Origin: Amphiplicatus metriothermophilus
GTDB taxonomy: Bacteria; Pseudomonadota; Alphaproteobacteria; Caulobacterales; Parvularculaceae
Length of the DNA: 64,000 nt
Assembly: GCF_900199215.1 (NCBI RefSeq)
Contig: NZ_FZQA01000001.1
Span: 248,001 to 312,000 of the forward strand
Reading direction: 5' to 3'
Shown: positions 30,704-39,590 of the stretch, piece by piece
Numbering within the stretch: the stretch's first letter is position 1
How the letters are laid out: each line of letters starts with the position of its first letter
The notes under the pieces: model-generated
What the model saw: the letters and a program-made list of their open reading frames with translations, nothing else
Told to the model about the DNA's origin: nothing
Database searches by the model: none
Made by a program: the position numbers and the translations under genes

Positions 30704-30994
30704 TCAGGCCTTTACGGACACGTCGGTGACCGCGCCGCGTTTGATCTTGCATTCGGCGATGATCGACTCGCCCTCGCCTAGCGGGATCATTTTCACCCGG
30801 ACGGTCTTGGCGGCGCCGCCGCGCGATTTCACAAATCGGGCGCGATAGGCGTCGGACGCCGCAATCCCTTCAGCGTCAAGGGCGGCGGCGCACAGCGACA
30901 CCTGTTCGTCGACGCTCGTCGCCAGCGCTGGCGCGGCGAGGCCGAGCGCGGCGGCGAACAGGAAAGCGACGAGGGGTCCCGCGATGGCTCTCAT
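30704..30994 (-). CDS. Small secreted protein of unknown function
   Basis: 96 residues from the ATG at 30994, which follows AGGAG by 9 nt. A signal peptide (GPLVAFLFAAALGLAAPALA) leaves a mature part of about 75 residues with two cysteines (VSLCAAAL and IIAECKI) that could form a disulphide. I do not recognise the family. It is divergent from the HxlR-type regulator gene, with an AT-rich spacer of 188 bp between them, so it may be under that regulator. An intrinsic terminator follows. Confidence 0.7.
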   Translation of the reverse strand: MRAIAGPLVAFLFAAALGLAAPALATSVDEQVSLCAAALDAEGIAASDAYRARFVKSRGGAAKTVRVKMIPLGEGESIIAECKIKRGAVTDVSVKA

Positions 30995-31182
30995 GAGGAT
31001 TCTCCTAAGGATCGGCCGTAAAGGGCGCTTTGGCTGGTGCACGAGGAAGTTTACTATCGCTTTTTAAAGTGTCAATTATATTTTTATCGCGCCGGAGTTG
31101 TTATATCATATATTGTCAAGCAGCCGTAAGCACACCGCGAAAGAGGCGCGCGACGGCGGGGAGGCGCCCTGGAAAGGCTTTG

Positions 31183-31899
31183 ATGTCAAGGACTTACAAT
31201 CAGGATTGCGTGCTGGCTTACGCCCTCGACCTGCTCGGCGAGCGCTGGACGATGCTCATCATCCGCGAGCTGTTTTTGGGGCCGCGCCGTTTCGGCGACC
31301 TGCATGCAGCGCTGCCTGGCATCGGCACCAACCTTCTGAGCAAACGTCTTAAAGAGCTGGAGGAGGCAGGCCTGATCGTCGGGCCCGGCCCCGGCGAGGC
31401 GCGGGGCTCTTATCGCCTCAGCGAGGAGGGAGAGAATCTGCGTCCCACGGTTCACGCGCTCATGTACTGGTCGATCGAGTATTTCATGAACCGCGCCGAA
31501 CCCTCCCCGCCGCGCGAGTGCATCTATTCGAACGACCTGCAGCCCGATTCCGTCGCGCTCGCCATCGAGCTGTTCGTCAACAAATGCGCGACGCCGTTTT
31601 CGAATTACGTGCTGCACCTGTATATCGACGAAAATCCCTATACCTTCTATTTCATGAACGGCGTGGCGACCGCCCGCCGCGGCGCCGACGCGCCGGCGGT
31701 CGCGCGCATCGACGCGGATGTGGCGACCCTGATGCAGGCGATGCGCAGCGAGATCTATCTGCCGCAGATCCGCGAGCGCGCGAAGCTGTCAGGCGACGAA
31801 ACCGTGCTCAATCATTTTTTGACGAGCCTTTCGCCAGGGGCGGCCGTCGCGGAGGAAGTCGCCCGCCAGATTCGCGCCCGCGCCTCGCAGCACGCCTGA
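31183..31899 (+). CDS. HxlR-family winged-helix regulator with C-terminal SCP2-like domain
   Basis: 238 residues from the ATG at 31183 (GGAAAGG upstream). Residues 1-105 are an HxlR winged helix: CVLAYALDLLGERWTMLIIR, FLGPRRFGDLHAALPGIGTN, LLSKRLKELEEAGLI, YRLSEEG. The last 120 residues resemble SCP2/sterol-transfer folds, as in many actinobacterial and alphaproteobacterial HxlR proteins, and may bind a hydrophobic ligand. Targets are unknown; the divergent small secreted protein gene is a candidate. The upstream open frame to 31030 runs through AT-rich regulatory DNA and is not protein-like. Confidence 0.85.
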   Translation: MSRTYNQDCVLAYALDLLGERWTMLIIRELFLGPRRFGDLHAALPGIGTNLLSKRLKELEEAGLIVGPGPGEARGSYRLSEEGENLRPTVHALMYWSIEYFMNRAEPSPPRECIYSNDLQPDSVALAIELFVNKCATPFSNYVLHLYIDENPYTFYFMNGVATARRGADAPAVARIDADVATLMQAMRSEIYLPQIRERAKLSGDETVLNHFLTSLSPGAAVAEEVARQIRARASQHA

Positions 31900-31909
31900 C
31901 GCCGCACAG

Positions 31910-32653
31910 TTATTTTTCAGGAATCGGCGGCAGCTTCTCCGCACGCGCATCATCGAGATAACGCGCCGCGCGCGGAGCCGTCGATCCGCGCGCGAACTCG
32001 AACAGAAGCGGATTGCCGGTGGGAATCTCCACCTCGACGATGTCGGAATCCGACACGTCAAGGAGCAGCTTGACGAGCGCCCTAAGAGAATTGCCATGAG
32101 CGGCTATGATGAGCGATTCCCCGCGCGCCGCGCGCGGCGCAATCTCCTCGCGCCAGTATGGCTCGACGCGCTGAAGCGTCGTCTTCAGCGATTCCGCGCG
32201 CGGAATCTCCGATGGCGCAAGATCGCGATAGCGCGGATCGCGCGCGGGATCATACGGGCTGTCTTCCGGCATGGGCGGGGGCGGCGTGTCGAAACTGCGC
32301 CGCCAGATCTTCACCTGTTCGGCGCCGTGCTTTTCCGCCGTCTCCTTCTTGTCGAGGCCGGTAAGCGCGCCGTAGTGACGCTCGTTCAGCCGCCAGCACT
32401 TGATCGTAGGCAGCCACATCCGGTCCATCTCGTCGAGCGCGATCCACAGCGTGCGGATCGCGCGCTTCTGCACCGAAGTGTAGCAGCCGACGAAGTCGAC
32501 CCCGGTCGCGTTCAGAAGACCGCCAGCCTCGCGGGCTTCCTCCCGGCCTTTGTCCGTCAGATCGACGTCGACCCAGCCGGTGAACCGGTTCTGGAGATTC
32601 CATTCGCTCTGGCCATGCCGCACCAGCGCCAGGAAGGTCGCAGCCTCGCTCAT
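31910..32653 (-). CDS. gpmA: 2,3-bisphosphoglycerate-dependent phosphoglycerate mutase
   Basis: 247 residues. The phosphohistidine motif is [20 protein letters not shown] (His13), followed by [16 protein letters not shown] with the active-site glutamate and [17 protein letters not shown] with the second histidine. It interconverts 3- and 2-phosphoglycerate in glycolysis and gluconeogenesis. The C-terminus [11 protein letters not shown] is usual for this family. It is convergent with the HxlR gene (10 bp) and divergent from the asparaginase-like gene. Confidence 0.96.
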   Translation of the reverse strand: MSEAATFLALVRHGQSEWNLQNRFTGWVDVDLTDKGREEAREAGGLLNATGVDFVGCYTSVQKRAIRTLWIALDEMDRMWLPTIKCWRLNERHYGALTGLDKKETAEKHGAEQVKIWRRSFDTPPPPMPEDSPYDPARDPRYRDLAPSEIPRAESLKTTLQRVEPYWREEIAPRAARGESLIIAAHGNSLRALVKLLLDVSDSDIVEVEIPTGNPLLFEFARGSTAPRAARYLDDARAEKLPPIPEK

Positions 32654-32871
32654 CAGAAAATCCGTCGCCTTTCCTTTTCGCAGCGCAAGATAATCATCGC
32701 GTGTAGATAACGGCTGACGTCCGCTTTGACCAGCGCGAGGCGAGACCCTGTGCGGGGAAGGGAGAATCGATCTTGTTTCCGCCGACGCCGGCGCGTCCTA
32801 TATCGTATGACAAGGCAAGGCGCATCTGGCAGGACGGCCCGGGAACGCGCCCCGCCGGGAAGGAGAGATTC

Positions 32872-33780
32872 ATGGCGAAAGCCTCGCCCATCGCGCTGGC
32901 GCTTCATGGCGGCGCCGGCGCGCGCGCCGGCCGAGACTACTCGAAGACCGAGGCGCATCTCGCCGAACTCTGCGCGCGCGGCGAGAGCCTGCTCAAGGAA
33001 GGCGCGCCCGCCGTCGACGTAGTCGAAACGCTGGTCGCCGAGATGGAGGCCTCGGGTCTATACATCGCCGGGCGCGGCGCGCCGCCCAACAAGGCCGGCT
33101 ACGCCGAACTCGACGCCTCGATCATGGAGGGCGGCGTCGTCAGCGAAACCGAGAGCCTCACCCGAAAGGCAGGCGCCATCGCCGCAGTCGCCCATATCAA
33201 GCATCCCGTGCGCGCCGCGCGCGCGGTGATGGACGAAACCCAGCACATCATGCTCGCGGGCCGGGGGGCGGAGAATTTTTGCCGCAGCCGCGGCTTCGAG
33301 TTCGTCGAGGATCCGGACGGCTATTATCTTTTACCTGTGGGCGTGAACGCCGACGAACTGCAGGATGAAGCGATCCGTCACGGCACGGTCGGCGCGGTCG
33401 CGCTCGACTCTCACGGCCGTCTTGCGGCCGCGACCTCGACCGGCGGCGTGTTCGGCAAGCTCGAAGGCCGGGTCGGCGACACGCCGCTCATCGGCGCAGG
33501 GACGTGGGCGGACGAATATGTCGCAGCCTCCTGCACCGGGCTCGGAGAGTATTTCATCCTCGCCGGCGGCGCCCAGGATGTGGCGAGCCGGGTGCGCTAT
33601 CAGGGCGCCGACCTTTCCCAGGCGACGGCGGGCCTCATCAAGGACGTCGCGCGGCTCGGCGGCGACGGCGGCGTCATCGCTGTATCGCGCGAGGGCGAGA
33701 TCGCCTTCGCCTGGAACTCGGAAGGCATGAAGCGCGCCGGAGTCGGCCCCGATCGGCCGCTTTTTTCGGCGACCTTCTGA
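32872..33780 (+). CDS. iaaA: Isoaspartyl peptidase / plant-type L-asparaginase (Ntn hydrolase)
   Basis: 302 residues from the ATG at 32872, which has a GGAAGGAG Shine-Dalgarno. The precursor should cleave itself before Thr172 in [11 protein letters not shown], making that threonine the nucleophile. Other family blocks are [50 protein letters not shown] and [19 protein letters not shown]. The enzyme removes N-terminal isoaspartyl residues from damaged peptides and hydrolyses asparagine. No signal peptide, so cytoplasmic. Confidence 0.92.
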   Translation: MAKASPIALALHGGAGARAGRDYSKTEAHLAELCARGESLLKEGAPAVDVVETLVAEMEASGLYIAGRGAPPNKAGYAELDASIMEGGVVSETESLTRKAGAIAAVAHIKHPVRAARAVMDETQHIMLAGRGAENFCRSRGFEFVEDPDGYYLLPVGVNADELQDEAIRHGTVGAVALDSHGRLAAATSTGGVFGKLEGRVGDTPLIGAGTWADEYVAASCTGLGEYFILAGGAQDVASRVRYQGADLSQATAGLIKDVARLGGDGGVIAVSREGEIAFAWNSEGMKRAGVGPDRPLFSATF

Positions 33781-33794
33781 AAACGGCGCCAAGC

Positions 33795-35045
33795 CTATTC
33801 CGTTACGATGGCGAGATCGCGCCAGACGAGACGATGGTCGGAACTTTCCACCGGATAGCCCGGCCCCACGAGATCATAATGCGCCGCGCCCGGCGCCGGC
33901 CAGAACACGCCGCCCCCGGCGTCGCGAAAACCGGTTTTGGAGAACAGCACGTAATCGAGACGCAGATTGCCCGGCCCCGTTTCAGAATCGTCGCCGAAGT
34001 CGGCGGTGTCGGCCGCCGGATCGCCGCGATGGATGCGGTTGATCCCGCCCTGACGCGCGGCCTGCGCCGCGCCGCCGATGCTGGTCGGGGCCTGCGCAGG
34101 CGCGAGCGACGGGTGATCGAGAAGCTGCGCGATCGCGCCGGCGACGGCTCCGCCGTCATGAGGATCGGCGTTCAGATCGCCCATCACGACGAAACGCGCG
34201 CCGGGCTCAAGCCCGCCGAAAACGCCTTCATCGTCATAAATGTAACCTGACCCCTCGGAGACATAGTCCGCCCAGAAACGAATTTCGTCATGGTTTCGCT
34301 TTCCGTTCCGGTCTTCCCCGCCGTCGAACGTCGGCGGCGTCGGATGGCTCGCCAGCACATGCACGGTCTCGCCATTGACGATCACCGGCACGTCCCAGTG
34401 GCTTTTGGACGACAGACGAAAGTCATTGAGCGATTCTTCGTCGTACCAGTCTCCCGGTTCGGGCGTCGCCGGATCGTCCGGCAGCAGGGCGCCGGGCATG
34501 TCTTTCCAGAGAAACGTCTGGAACGTTCGCGCGCGCGCCCCGTCGATCGGATATTTCGACAGGATCGCCATGGCGTACTGGCCGGGAAACGCGCCGTAGC
34601 CGAACGCGTCCCCGCCATAATCGCGCGAGCCTGGCTCCGTCGCGACGGCGCCGTCGCGGTCGAGATCATGGCCCGAAGCGACCCCCGTATTGGACGGGGC
34701 AAGGAAAACATATGGATAAACGGCGGGCGGCGCGCCGTTCCAGCCGACTTCGAGATAGTTCTGGCGAAAGCGCTTTAACCCTTCCCCGGCCGGATCGTAA
34801 TCGAACTCGTTCAGCAACAGGATGTCGGGCGCGACGCGCTGGATGATCTCCGCGACCTTGCGCGCCTGGACGTCCCCCGAGGTCGCAAGATCGCTGGCCA
34901 ACTGTCCCTGGATTGGACGGTTGAGATAGGCGTTGAACGTTGCGAAGCGAACCGTGCTTGCGGCAGGTCGGGCGGCGGGGCCTGCTTCCCAAGCGCACCC
35001 GGCAAGACCGGCGAGCATCGCCGCTGACAGACACAGGCGCCGCAC
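33795..35045 (-). CDS. Endonuclease/exonuclease/phosphatase-family lipoprotein
   Basis: 416 residues with a GTG start after GGAGAGGGC. The signal ends in LAGLAGC (lipobox), so the mature protein is probably membrane-anchored. The EEP fold shows as VRFATFNAYLNRP, ILLLNEFDYD (metal-binding Glu), HVLASHPTPP, RFVVMGDLNADPHDGG and a closing SSDHRLVWRDL. An exported member of this family may degrade extracellular nucleic acids or phosphodiesters; the substrate is unknown. It is the last of three minus-strand genes after the ECF sigma gene, 21 bp after the DUF6768 gene, so may be co-transcribed. Confidence 0.85.
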   Translation of the reverse strand: MRRLCLSAAMLAGLAGCAWEAGPAARPAASTVRFATFNAYLNRPIQGQLASDLATSGDVQARKVAEIIQRVAPDILLLNEFDYDPAGEGLKRFRQNYLEVGWNGAPPAVYPYVFLAPSNTGVASGHDLDRDGAVATEPGSRDYGGDAFGYGAFPGQYAMAILSKYPIDGARARTFQTFLWKDMPGALLPDDPATPEPGDWYDEESLNDFRLSSKSHWDVPVIVNGETVHVLASHPTPPTFDGGEDRNGKRNHDEIRFWADYVSEGSGYIYDDEGVFGGLEPGARFVVMGDLNADPHDGGAVAGAIAQLLDHPSLAPAQAPTSIGGAAQAARQGGINRIHRGDPAADTADFGDDSETGPGNLRLDYVLFSKTGFRDAGGGVFWPAPGAAHYDLVGPGYPVESSDHRLVWRDLAIVTE

Positions 35046-35066
35046 GCCCTCTCCTCGCTCGCCCCA

Positions 35067-35441
35067 TCAGGCGGCCTGTTTGCCCTGCATCCGCGCCAAT
35101 TGCAATTCCACGCGCTTGATCTCGCGCAGGATGCGGTTCGCCTCCATGCGCAGCCAGAACCAGACTTTCATGAACGCCACCATAATCATAAACAGGAGCG
35201 TCGCGCCGCCCCAACGCAACGCAGCAAGGGCGTCCTGCGCGCGAATGAATTGGATCGCCGAATAGACCGCCGCCCCGAACATCGCGAATATTATGACGGT
35301 CGCAAGCGCCGCAACCCAGGCCTGACGGCCGCGATAGACGCTGAGCCCCTGAGCCAACAGGTTCTGTTCGCTGAACTTTTCAAGTAGCGCGCGATCTTCT
35401 TCTTCAAGCGCCTCTTCAATCATGCGATCAATATCAGTCAT
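35067..35441 (-). CDS. DUF6768-like two-helix membrane protein
   Basis: 124 residues from the ATG at 35441 (GGAGGA upstream). The acidic N-terminus MTDIDRMIEEALEEEDRALL is followed by two membrane helices (about 42-64 and 78-97) and a C-terminal amphipathic coiled coil (NRILREIKRVELQLARMQ). The sequence matches my memory of DUF6768 proteins, which often sit next to ECF sigma factors. It overlaps the sigma gene by 8 nt, so it could act as its membrane partner or anti-sigma factor. That is inference; no zinc-binding anti-sigma motif is present. Confidence 0.8.
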   Translation of the reverse strand: MTDIDRMIEEALEEEDRALLEKFSEQNLLAQGLSVYRGRQAWVAALATVIIFAMFGAAVYSAIQFIRAQDALAALRWGGATLLFMIMVAFMKVWFWLRMEANRILREIKRVELQLARMQGKQAA

Positions 35442-36009
35442 TGTATTTTCCTCCTTCTGGACAAACCTCAAGCGCGTCGCGCAGCTTGCGGCGCGCGTGC
35501 ATCAGGCGAGTCTTGACTGTGCCTGCCGGAACCGCGAGCGCCGCAGCGATCTCCGCGACGCTCAAATCCTCCAGATAAAAGAGCGCGACCGTCGCGCGCT
35601 GTTCGGCCGGGAGCGCGGCGAGCGCGCGAACCAGCGGCGCGCCGTCCGCTCTCGCCTCGATCGCGTGCGCGCCGCGATCGGGGGACTCCGGTTCGCGCGC
35701 GAGGGCCTCCCACGCACGCCGCTCCCGGCCGCCGCGACGAATTCCGTCCGCGCAGCGCCGCGTGACGATGCGCAGCGCCCAGGCTGGAAACAGCGCCGCG
35801 TCCTCAAGTCGGGAAAGTCCGCGCGCGATGTCGGCCCAGCCCTCCTGCGCGGCGTCTTCGGCCGCCTCCGCGTCGCCCAAAAGCCGGCAGGCGTGGCGGT
35901 AAAGCCGGGGCGCCCAGCGCGCGGCCAAGCGATCGAACGCGGCCCGGTCCCCGGCGCGCGCTGCAGCGACGAGATATTCGTCGAACACGCGCGCTGCGTC
36001 GCGGCGCAT
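35434..36009 (-). CDS. ECF-type RNA polymerase sigma factor
   Basis: 191 residues from the ATG at 36009 (GGAGG 6 nt upstream). Sigma region 2 covers about residues 25-90 (YRHACRLLGDAEAAEDAAQE, FPAWALRIVTRRCAD) and region 4 about 125-178 (LPAEQRATVALFYLEDLSVA then EIAAALAVPAGTVKTRLMHA). It directs RNA polymerase to a small regulon, commonly an envelope or stress response. The first gene of a sigma, DUF6768, EEP-lipoprotein series with overlapping or short junctions. It is divergent from the QEGLA gene over 111 bp. Confidence 0.9.
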   Translation of the reverse strand: MRRDAARVFDEYLVAAARAGDRAAFDRLAARWAPRLYRHACRLLGDAEAAEDAAQEGWADIARGLSRLEDAALFPAWALRIVTRRCADGIRRGGRERRAWEALAREPESPDRGAHAIEARADGAPLVRALAALPAEQRATVALFYLEDLSVAEIAAALAVPAGTVKTRLMHARRKLRDALEVCPEGGKYND

Positions 36010-36120
36010 GGGACCTCCTGTCCGGGACTTCCGCCCGGCGATCGCATCCTTCACAGTATAGGTCGTTCGCGCGGGCGAAACGGTTCATCGCGCCCGCCCG
36101 CTTGAGAGATCGGCTCCGGC

Positions 36121-37395
36121 ATGGCGAAAGCGTTTTCGGACAAAGAACTCGATCGCCTGAAGGAGGCCGCGCGGCTGCTCTACGAGGCGGAGGACCGCCT
36201 GCCCGTGCTGCGCACGCTTTCCTGGGACCGGGCGCTGGCCGAGATATTCTTTGAAAGCGGCTGCAAGACGCCGCCCCGGCCCGAATATCCCGAAATCGAC
36301 GACGCGCCCTCTCTTGAACGCATCGCCGCGGCGCGCGCCCTCATCGACGGGTCGAGCCCCGTGCACGCCTGGCTCAGGCGCTTCGCCGACATCACGGAGG
36401 AAACCGCCGCCCTGTTGACGAGCGTGGGCTCGCCGCTCTTTTACGGCCATTCCTGCGCGCTGTACGGCTCGCCCACTGCGCCTATCGCCGACAGGGACAG
36501 CACCGCCCTCGACCTCGCCCAGCGTCTCGACGCGCTCTTGTCCGAGTTCGACGACGCCGGACGCCGGCTCGAGCCGCCCGCGACTCTTTCGGCGGAGGAC
36601 GTGAAAGCCCGGCTCGAAGCGGTCCTGCCCGAGCACTTCGGCGGTGAGGCGCCGCGCGTCGAGATCGCGCGCGAGGTTTCGGCAAAGGCGGTCGCGGGCC
36701 GCGACTACGTCAAGCTGCGCGCGGACGCGGCCTTCTCCGACCTCGACGTCGAACAGCTTCTCCAGCATGAGGCGCTCGTCCATATCGCCACAGGCAAGAA
36801 CGGACTCGCTCAGCCGCATTTCCCGATCCTCGCCGAGAGCTATCCCGGCAATGCGCGCACGCAGGAAGGGCTTGCCGTGTTCGCCGAGTTCATCTCGGGC
36901 GCGCTCGATCCGCGGCGTTTCAAGCGCCTCGCCGACCGGGTCATCGCCATCGAGATGTCGGCCGAAGGGGCGGACTTCATCGAGCTCTTCGAGTTTTTCC
37001 AGGAGCGGAGCGAGGACGACGCCCCGTTCGAGGCGTTCGAGAGCGCAAGACGCGTGGTGCGCGGCGGGCTCGTCAACGGCGGCGCGCCGTTCACCAAGGA
37101 TTCCGTCTATCTTCAGGGTCTTCTGGAGGTGCACAACTATCTGCGCACGGCCGTTCGCGCAGGAGACGCCTCGTTCATCCGTATGTTGTTCGTCGGCAAG
37201 ATCGACCTCGCCGATCTCGAGGCGATGAAAATGCTGAAGGAAGCCGGGCTGATCGCCGAGCCGCGCTTCCTGCCGCCCTGGGCGCGGGATCTGCGCTATC
37301 TTCTCTCCTATCTCGCCTATTCCACCTTTCTCAACGAAATCAACCTCGCCAAGGTCGCCGCGCGCTATGAGACTCTGCTCTCTCCGCACGTCTGA
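36121..37395 (+). CDS. QEGLA-motif protein (DUF1704; flavohemoglobin expression-modulating family)
   Basis: 424 residues. NARTQEGLAVFAEFISG carries the defining QEGLA motif, and LLQHEALVHIATGKNG provides an HExxH-like HEALVH element expected for a zinc metallopeptidase. The eukaryotic relatives (MATCAP) are tubulin or peptide carboxypeptidases; the bacterial function is unknown. The name comes from association with flavohemoglobin expression. It is cytoplasmic and 30 bp upstream of the MFS transporter gene in the same direction. Confidence 0.85.
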   Translation: MAKAFSDKELDRLKEAARLLYEAEDRLPVLRTLSWDRALAEIFFESGCKTPPRPEYPEIDDAPSLERIAAARALIDGSSPVHAWLRRFADITEETAALLTSVGSPLFYGHSCALYGSPTAPIADRDSTALDLAQRLDALLSEFDDAGRRLEPPATLSAEDVKARLEAVLPEHFGGEAPRVEIAREVSAKAVAGRDYVKLRADAAFSDLDVEQLLQHEALVHIATGKNGLAQPHFPILAESYPGNARTQEGLAVFAEFISGALDPRRFKRLADRVIAIEMSAEGADFIELFEFFQERSEDDAPFEAFESARRVVRGGLVNGGAPFTKDSVYLQGLLEVHNYLRTAVRAGDASFIRMLFVGKIDLADLEAMKMLKEAGLIAEPRFLPPWARDLRYLLSYLAYSTFLNEINLAKVAARYETLLSPHV

Positions 37396-37425
37396 CCCGG
37401 CGCCGCATTTTCAGGACCCATCCAT

Positions 37426-38796
37426 ATGACTCAGCCGCTCTTTTTTCAGCGCCGGTTTCTGCCGATGTGGACGGCGCTGTGCCTCGGCGCCTTCGCCGAC
37501 AATATGCTGCGCCAGGCGCTCATCATCGGCATCGCCTTCGGCGCAGTCCCCATGGGCGGCTTCGGAACACCTGACGACGCGATCCCGATCGTCGGCTCGC
37601 TGTTCGCCGTCGCGGTGCTGGTCTTTTCCTCGATTTCCGGCCAGGTCGCCGAGCGTTACGAGACGGCCATGCTGTTCCGACGCCTGAAATTCATTGAGGT
37701 CGTGCTGATGGCGCTCGCCGCCGCCGGCTTCCTCCTCAATTCCGGATGGCTGCTCGTCGGCGTTCTCTTCGCCATGGGCGCGCAGTCCGCTTTCTTCAGC
37801 CCGGCCCGCGTCGGCGCCATGCCAAAGTATCTTTATACGGATGAGCTCGTCCGCGGAAACGGATTCTGCAACGCCGGGCTTTATGTCTCGATTCTCGTTG
37901 GGCTATTCGTGGGCGGACTGTTGATCGCCGCGCCAGGCGGCGGGATCAAGGTTGGAGGAGTTCTCTTCGCCGCTTCTTTGCTTGGCTGGCTCGCCGTGTT
38001 GTTCGCGCCGGCTGCGGCGGCGGACGCCCCGGATCTCAAACTCGACTGGAATCCGTTCCGCCAATCGGGGCGCATCTTCGGTTACGCGCTTGGCGCGCCG
38101 GGCGTGGCGCGCCCGCTTATGGCTGTTGCGCTATTCTACTACATCTCCACCATGGTCACGGTGCTCGCGCCGCTTTATGCGCGCGGGCCCCTCGGCGCCG
38201 ACGAAGCGGTCGCGACCGCGATCATGGGCCTTTTCGCCGTCGGGATCGGAACCGGCGCGCTCGCCGCGGCCGGCCTCGCCAAGGGGCGCAGCGGGCTGGG
38301 ATTCTCCGCCCTTGGCGTTTGTCTCGCCGGCGTCTGCTCGTTTCTTGTCTATGCCCTCACCCTCGCGCTGCCGCCCGGCGAAGCCCGGCGGTCATTCGAA
38401 CTATTCGTCGAGACCCCGCAGGGAATAGCGCTGGGCGCCGTCCTCGTCGTGTCCGCAATCGCCATGGGCCTTTACGTGGTGCCGCTGCAGGCGGCCATGC
38501 AGCGCCGCGCGCCCGCCGAACAGCGCTCGCGGATCATGGCCGCCGGCAACATGGCTAATGCGATGGCGGCGATCGCCGGCTCGCTGTCCGTGCTCTTCGT
38601 GACACGCACCGCTCTTGAGCCTCATCAAGCGTTTCTCGTCATCGGCGCCTTGCAGGCGGCCATTGCGGCCTACATGCTGCGTCGGCGTGCGCGGGTCCCA
38701 AGCGGCCTATACGATGAAATGCTGACAGGCGCCGCCAAGCCCGGCCCGCGCCCCGCTCGCCCCTCCTCGCCCTCCGCTGTTGAAAATCAGCCCTGA
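37426..38796 (+). CDS. MFS transporter (LplT/enterobactin-exporter-like)
   Basis: 456 residues with about 12 membrane helices. The start RRFLPMWTALCLGAFADNML and GAQSAFFSPARVGAMPKYL resemble MFS proteins related to the lysophospholipid flippase LplT. In larger relatives this domain is fused to acyltransferases; here it stands alone. Substrate unknown. It follows the QEGLA gene closely and ends just before a strong hairpin. Confidence 0.8.
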   Translation: MTQPLFFQRRFLPMWTALCLGAFADNMLRQALIIGIAFGAVPMGGFGTPDDAIPIVGSLFAVAVLVFSSISGQVAERYETAMLFRRLKFIEVVLMALAAAGFLLNSGWLLVGVLFAMGAQSAFFSPARVGAMPKYLYTDELVRGNGFCNAGLYVSILVGLFVGGLLIAAPGGGIKVGGVLFAASLLGWLAVLFAPAAAADAPDLKLDWNPFRQSGRIFGYALGAPGVARPLMAVALFYYISTMVTVLAPLYARGPLGADEAVATAIMGLFAVGIGTGALAAAGLAKGRSGLGFSALGVCLAGVCSFLVYALTLALPPGEARRSFELFVETPQGIALGAVLVVSAIAMGLYVVPLQAAMQRRAPAEQRSRIMAAGNMANAMAAIAGSLSVLFVTRTALEPHQAFLVIGALQAAIAAYMLRRRARVPSGLYDEMLTGAAKPGPRPARPSSPSAVENQP

Positions 38797-38797
38797 G

Positions 38798-38833
38798 GGC
38801 GGCCGGCGCACGCCTTCCCGCGCGCCGGCCGCC
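38798..38833 (+). terminator. Hairpin terminator after the MFS gene
   Basis: A perfect 12-bp GC-rich inverted repeat, GGCGGCCGGCGC (38798-38809) and GCGCCGGCCGCC (38822-38833) with a 12-nt loop, begins 1 bp after the stop codon. No T-run follows (TTGCTAGG), so termination may be imperfect or the hairpin may protect the 3' end. Confidence 0.55.
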
Positions 38834-39004
38834 TTGCTAGGCTCGCATCAGTCGCGGGGGAGCCCCGGGAGACGAAGCTTGGTCATCGTCGCGCCGCCGC
38901 AAGGATCGCACGCGTTGCATGAATCTTGCTATTTTTGACAACGGTTCCGCTAGGGCGCGCCATCGTTTAACGGCGCGGCAAGGTCGAAACGCTAGGGTTT
39001 CAAT

Positions 39005-39538
39005 ATGGGACTGTCGTTTTTCATCATCGCGACCTGTCTCGCATTCGGCGCCGTCGCCGCGATCGGCGCGGAACGGCCCGACCTGATGCGCAGCCTGCTT
39101 CCCGGTCTGGGCGAAAGCCTGCGCGCGGCTCAGTTCAAGCGGTTCTCGCCGCGCAAGACCCTGTTTCTCTTCGGCCCATCGGCGAATCATCCCGCCTGCC
39201 GCCTGCAGCGTCGTCTTCTGAAGCCCGCGATCGCCGCCTTTATCCGCGAGGACGTCGCCGTCATAGAGGCGTACGGCCAGGACATGCCGCGCCGAAACGG
39301 CCAGCCTATCGACTGGCTCGACCCGGCCCTTTTGCGGCACGCGATGGATGCGGAAGCCGGCTTCGCCCTCATCTATGTGGATGAGGCGGGCAAGACGGCG
39401 CTGCGCTCGGACGCGCCCATGGTGACGGCGGACATTCTCGCGCGCGCCGGGCTCGCAATTGAGCGGTCGCATCATGCCGGCTACGCCGGCGCGGCGCGCC
39501 GACGTTCGCCGATCCTCAAACGTCTGCGCGCGGCCTGA
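39005..39538 (+). CDS. Membrane-anchored DUF4174-like protein
   Basis: 177 residues. One N-terminal membrane helix (FFIIATCLAFGAVAAIG) is followed by a thioredoxin-like layout with KTLFLFGPSANHPACRLQ, EDVAVIEAYGQDM and FALIYVDEAGKTAL, resembling DUF4174 proteins. The Cys-xx-Cys active site of thioredoxins is absent, so redox activity is doubtful. The preceding 208 bp contain only the MFS terminator hairpin. It lies 52 bp upstream of corA. Confidence 0.65.
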   Translation: MGLSFFIIATCLAFGAVAAIGAERPDLMRSLLPGLGESLRAAQFKRFSPRKTLFLFGPSANHPACRLQRRLLKPAIAAFIREDVAVIEAYGQDMPRRNGQPIDWLDPALLRHAMDAEAGFALIYVDEAGKTALRSDAPMVTADILARAGLAIERSHHAGYAGAARRRSPILKRLRAA

Positions 39539-39590
39539 CAAAATCTGAGAATAATGGCATGAGAACGGCGCGCCTATAAGGAGGCCGCCG

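Noticed and set aside
36085-37389. 434-codon minus-strand frame opposite the QEGLA gene
   Set aside because: The plus strand encodes a recognisable QEGLA-family protein with its defining motif; the antisense frame has none.
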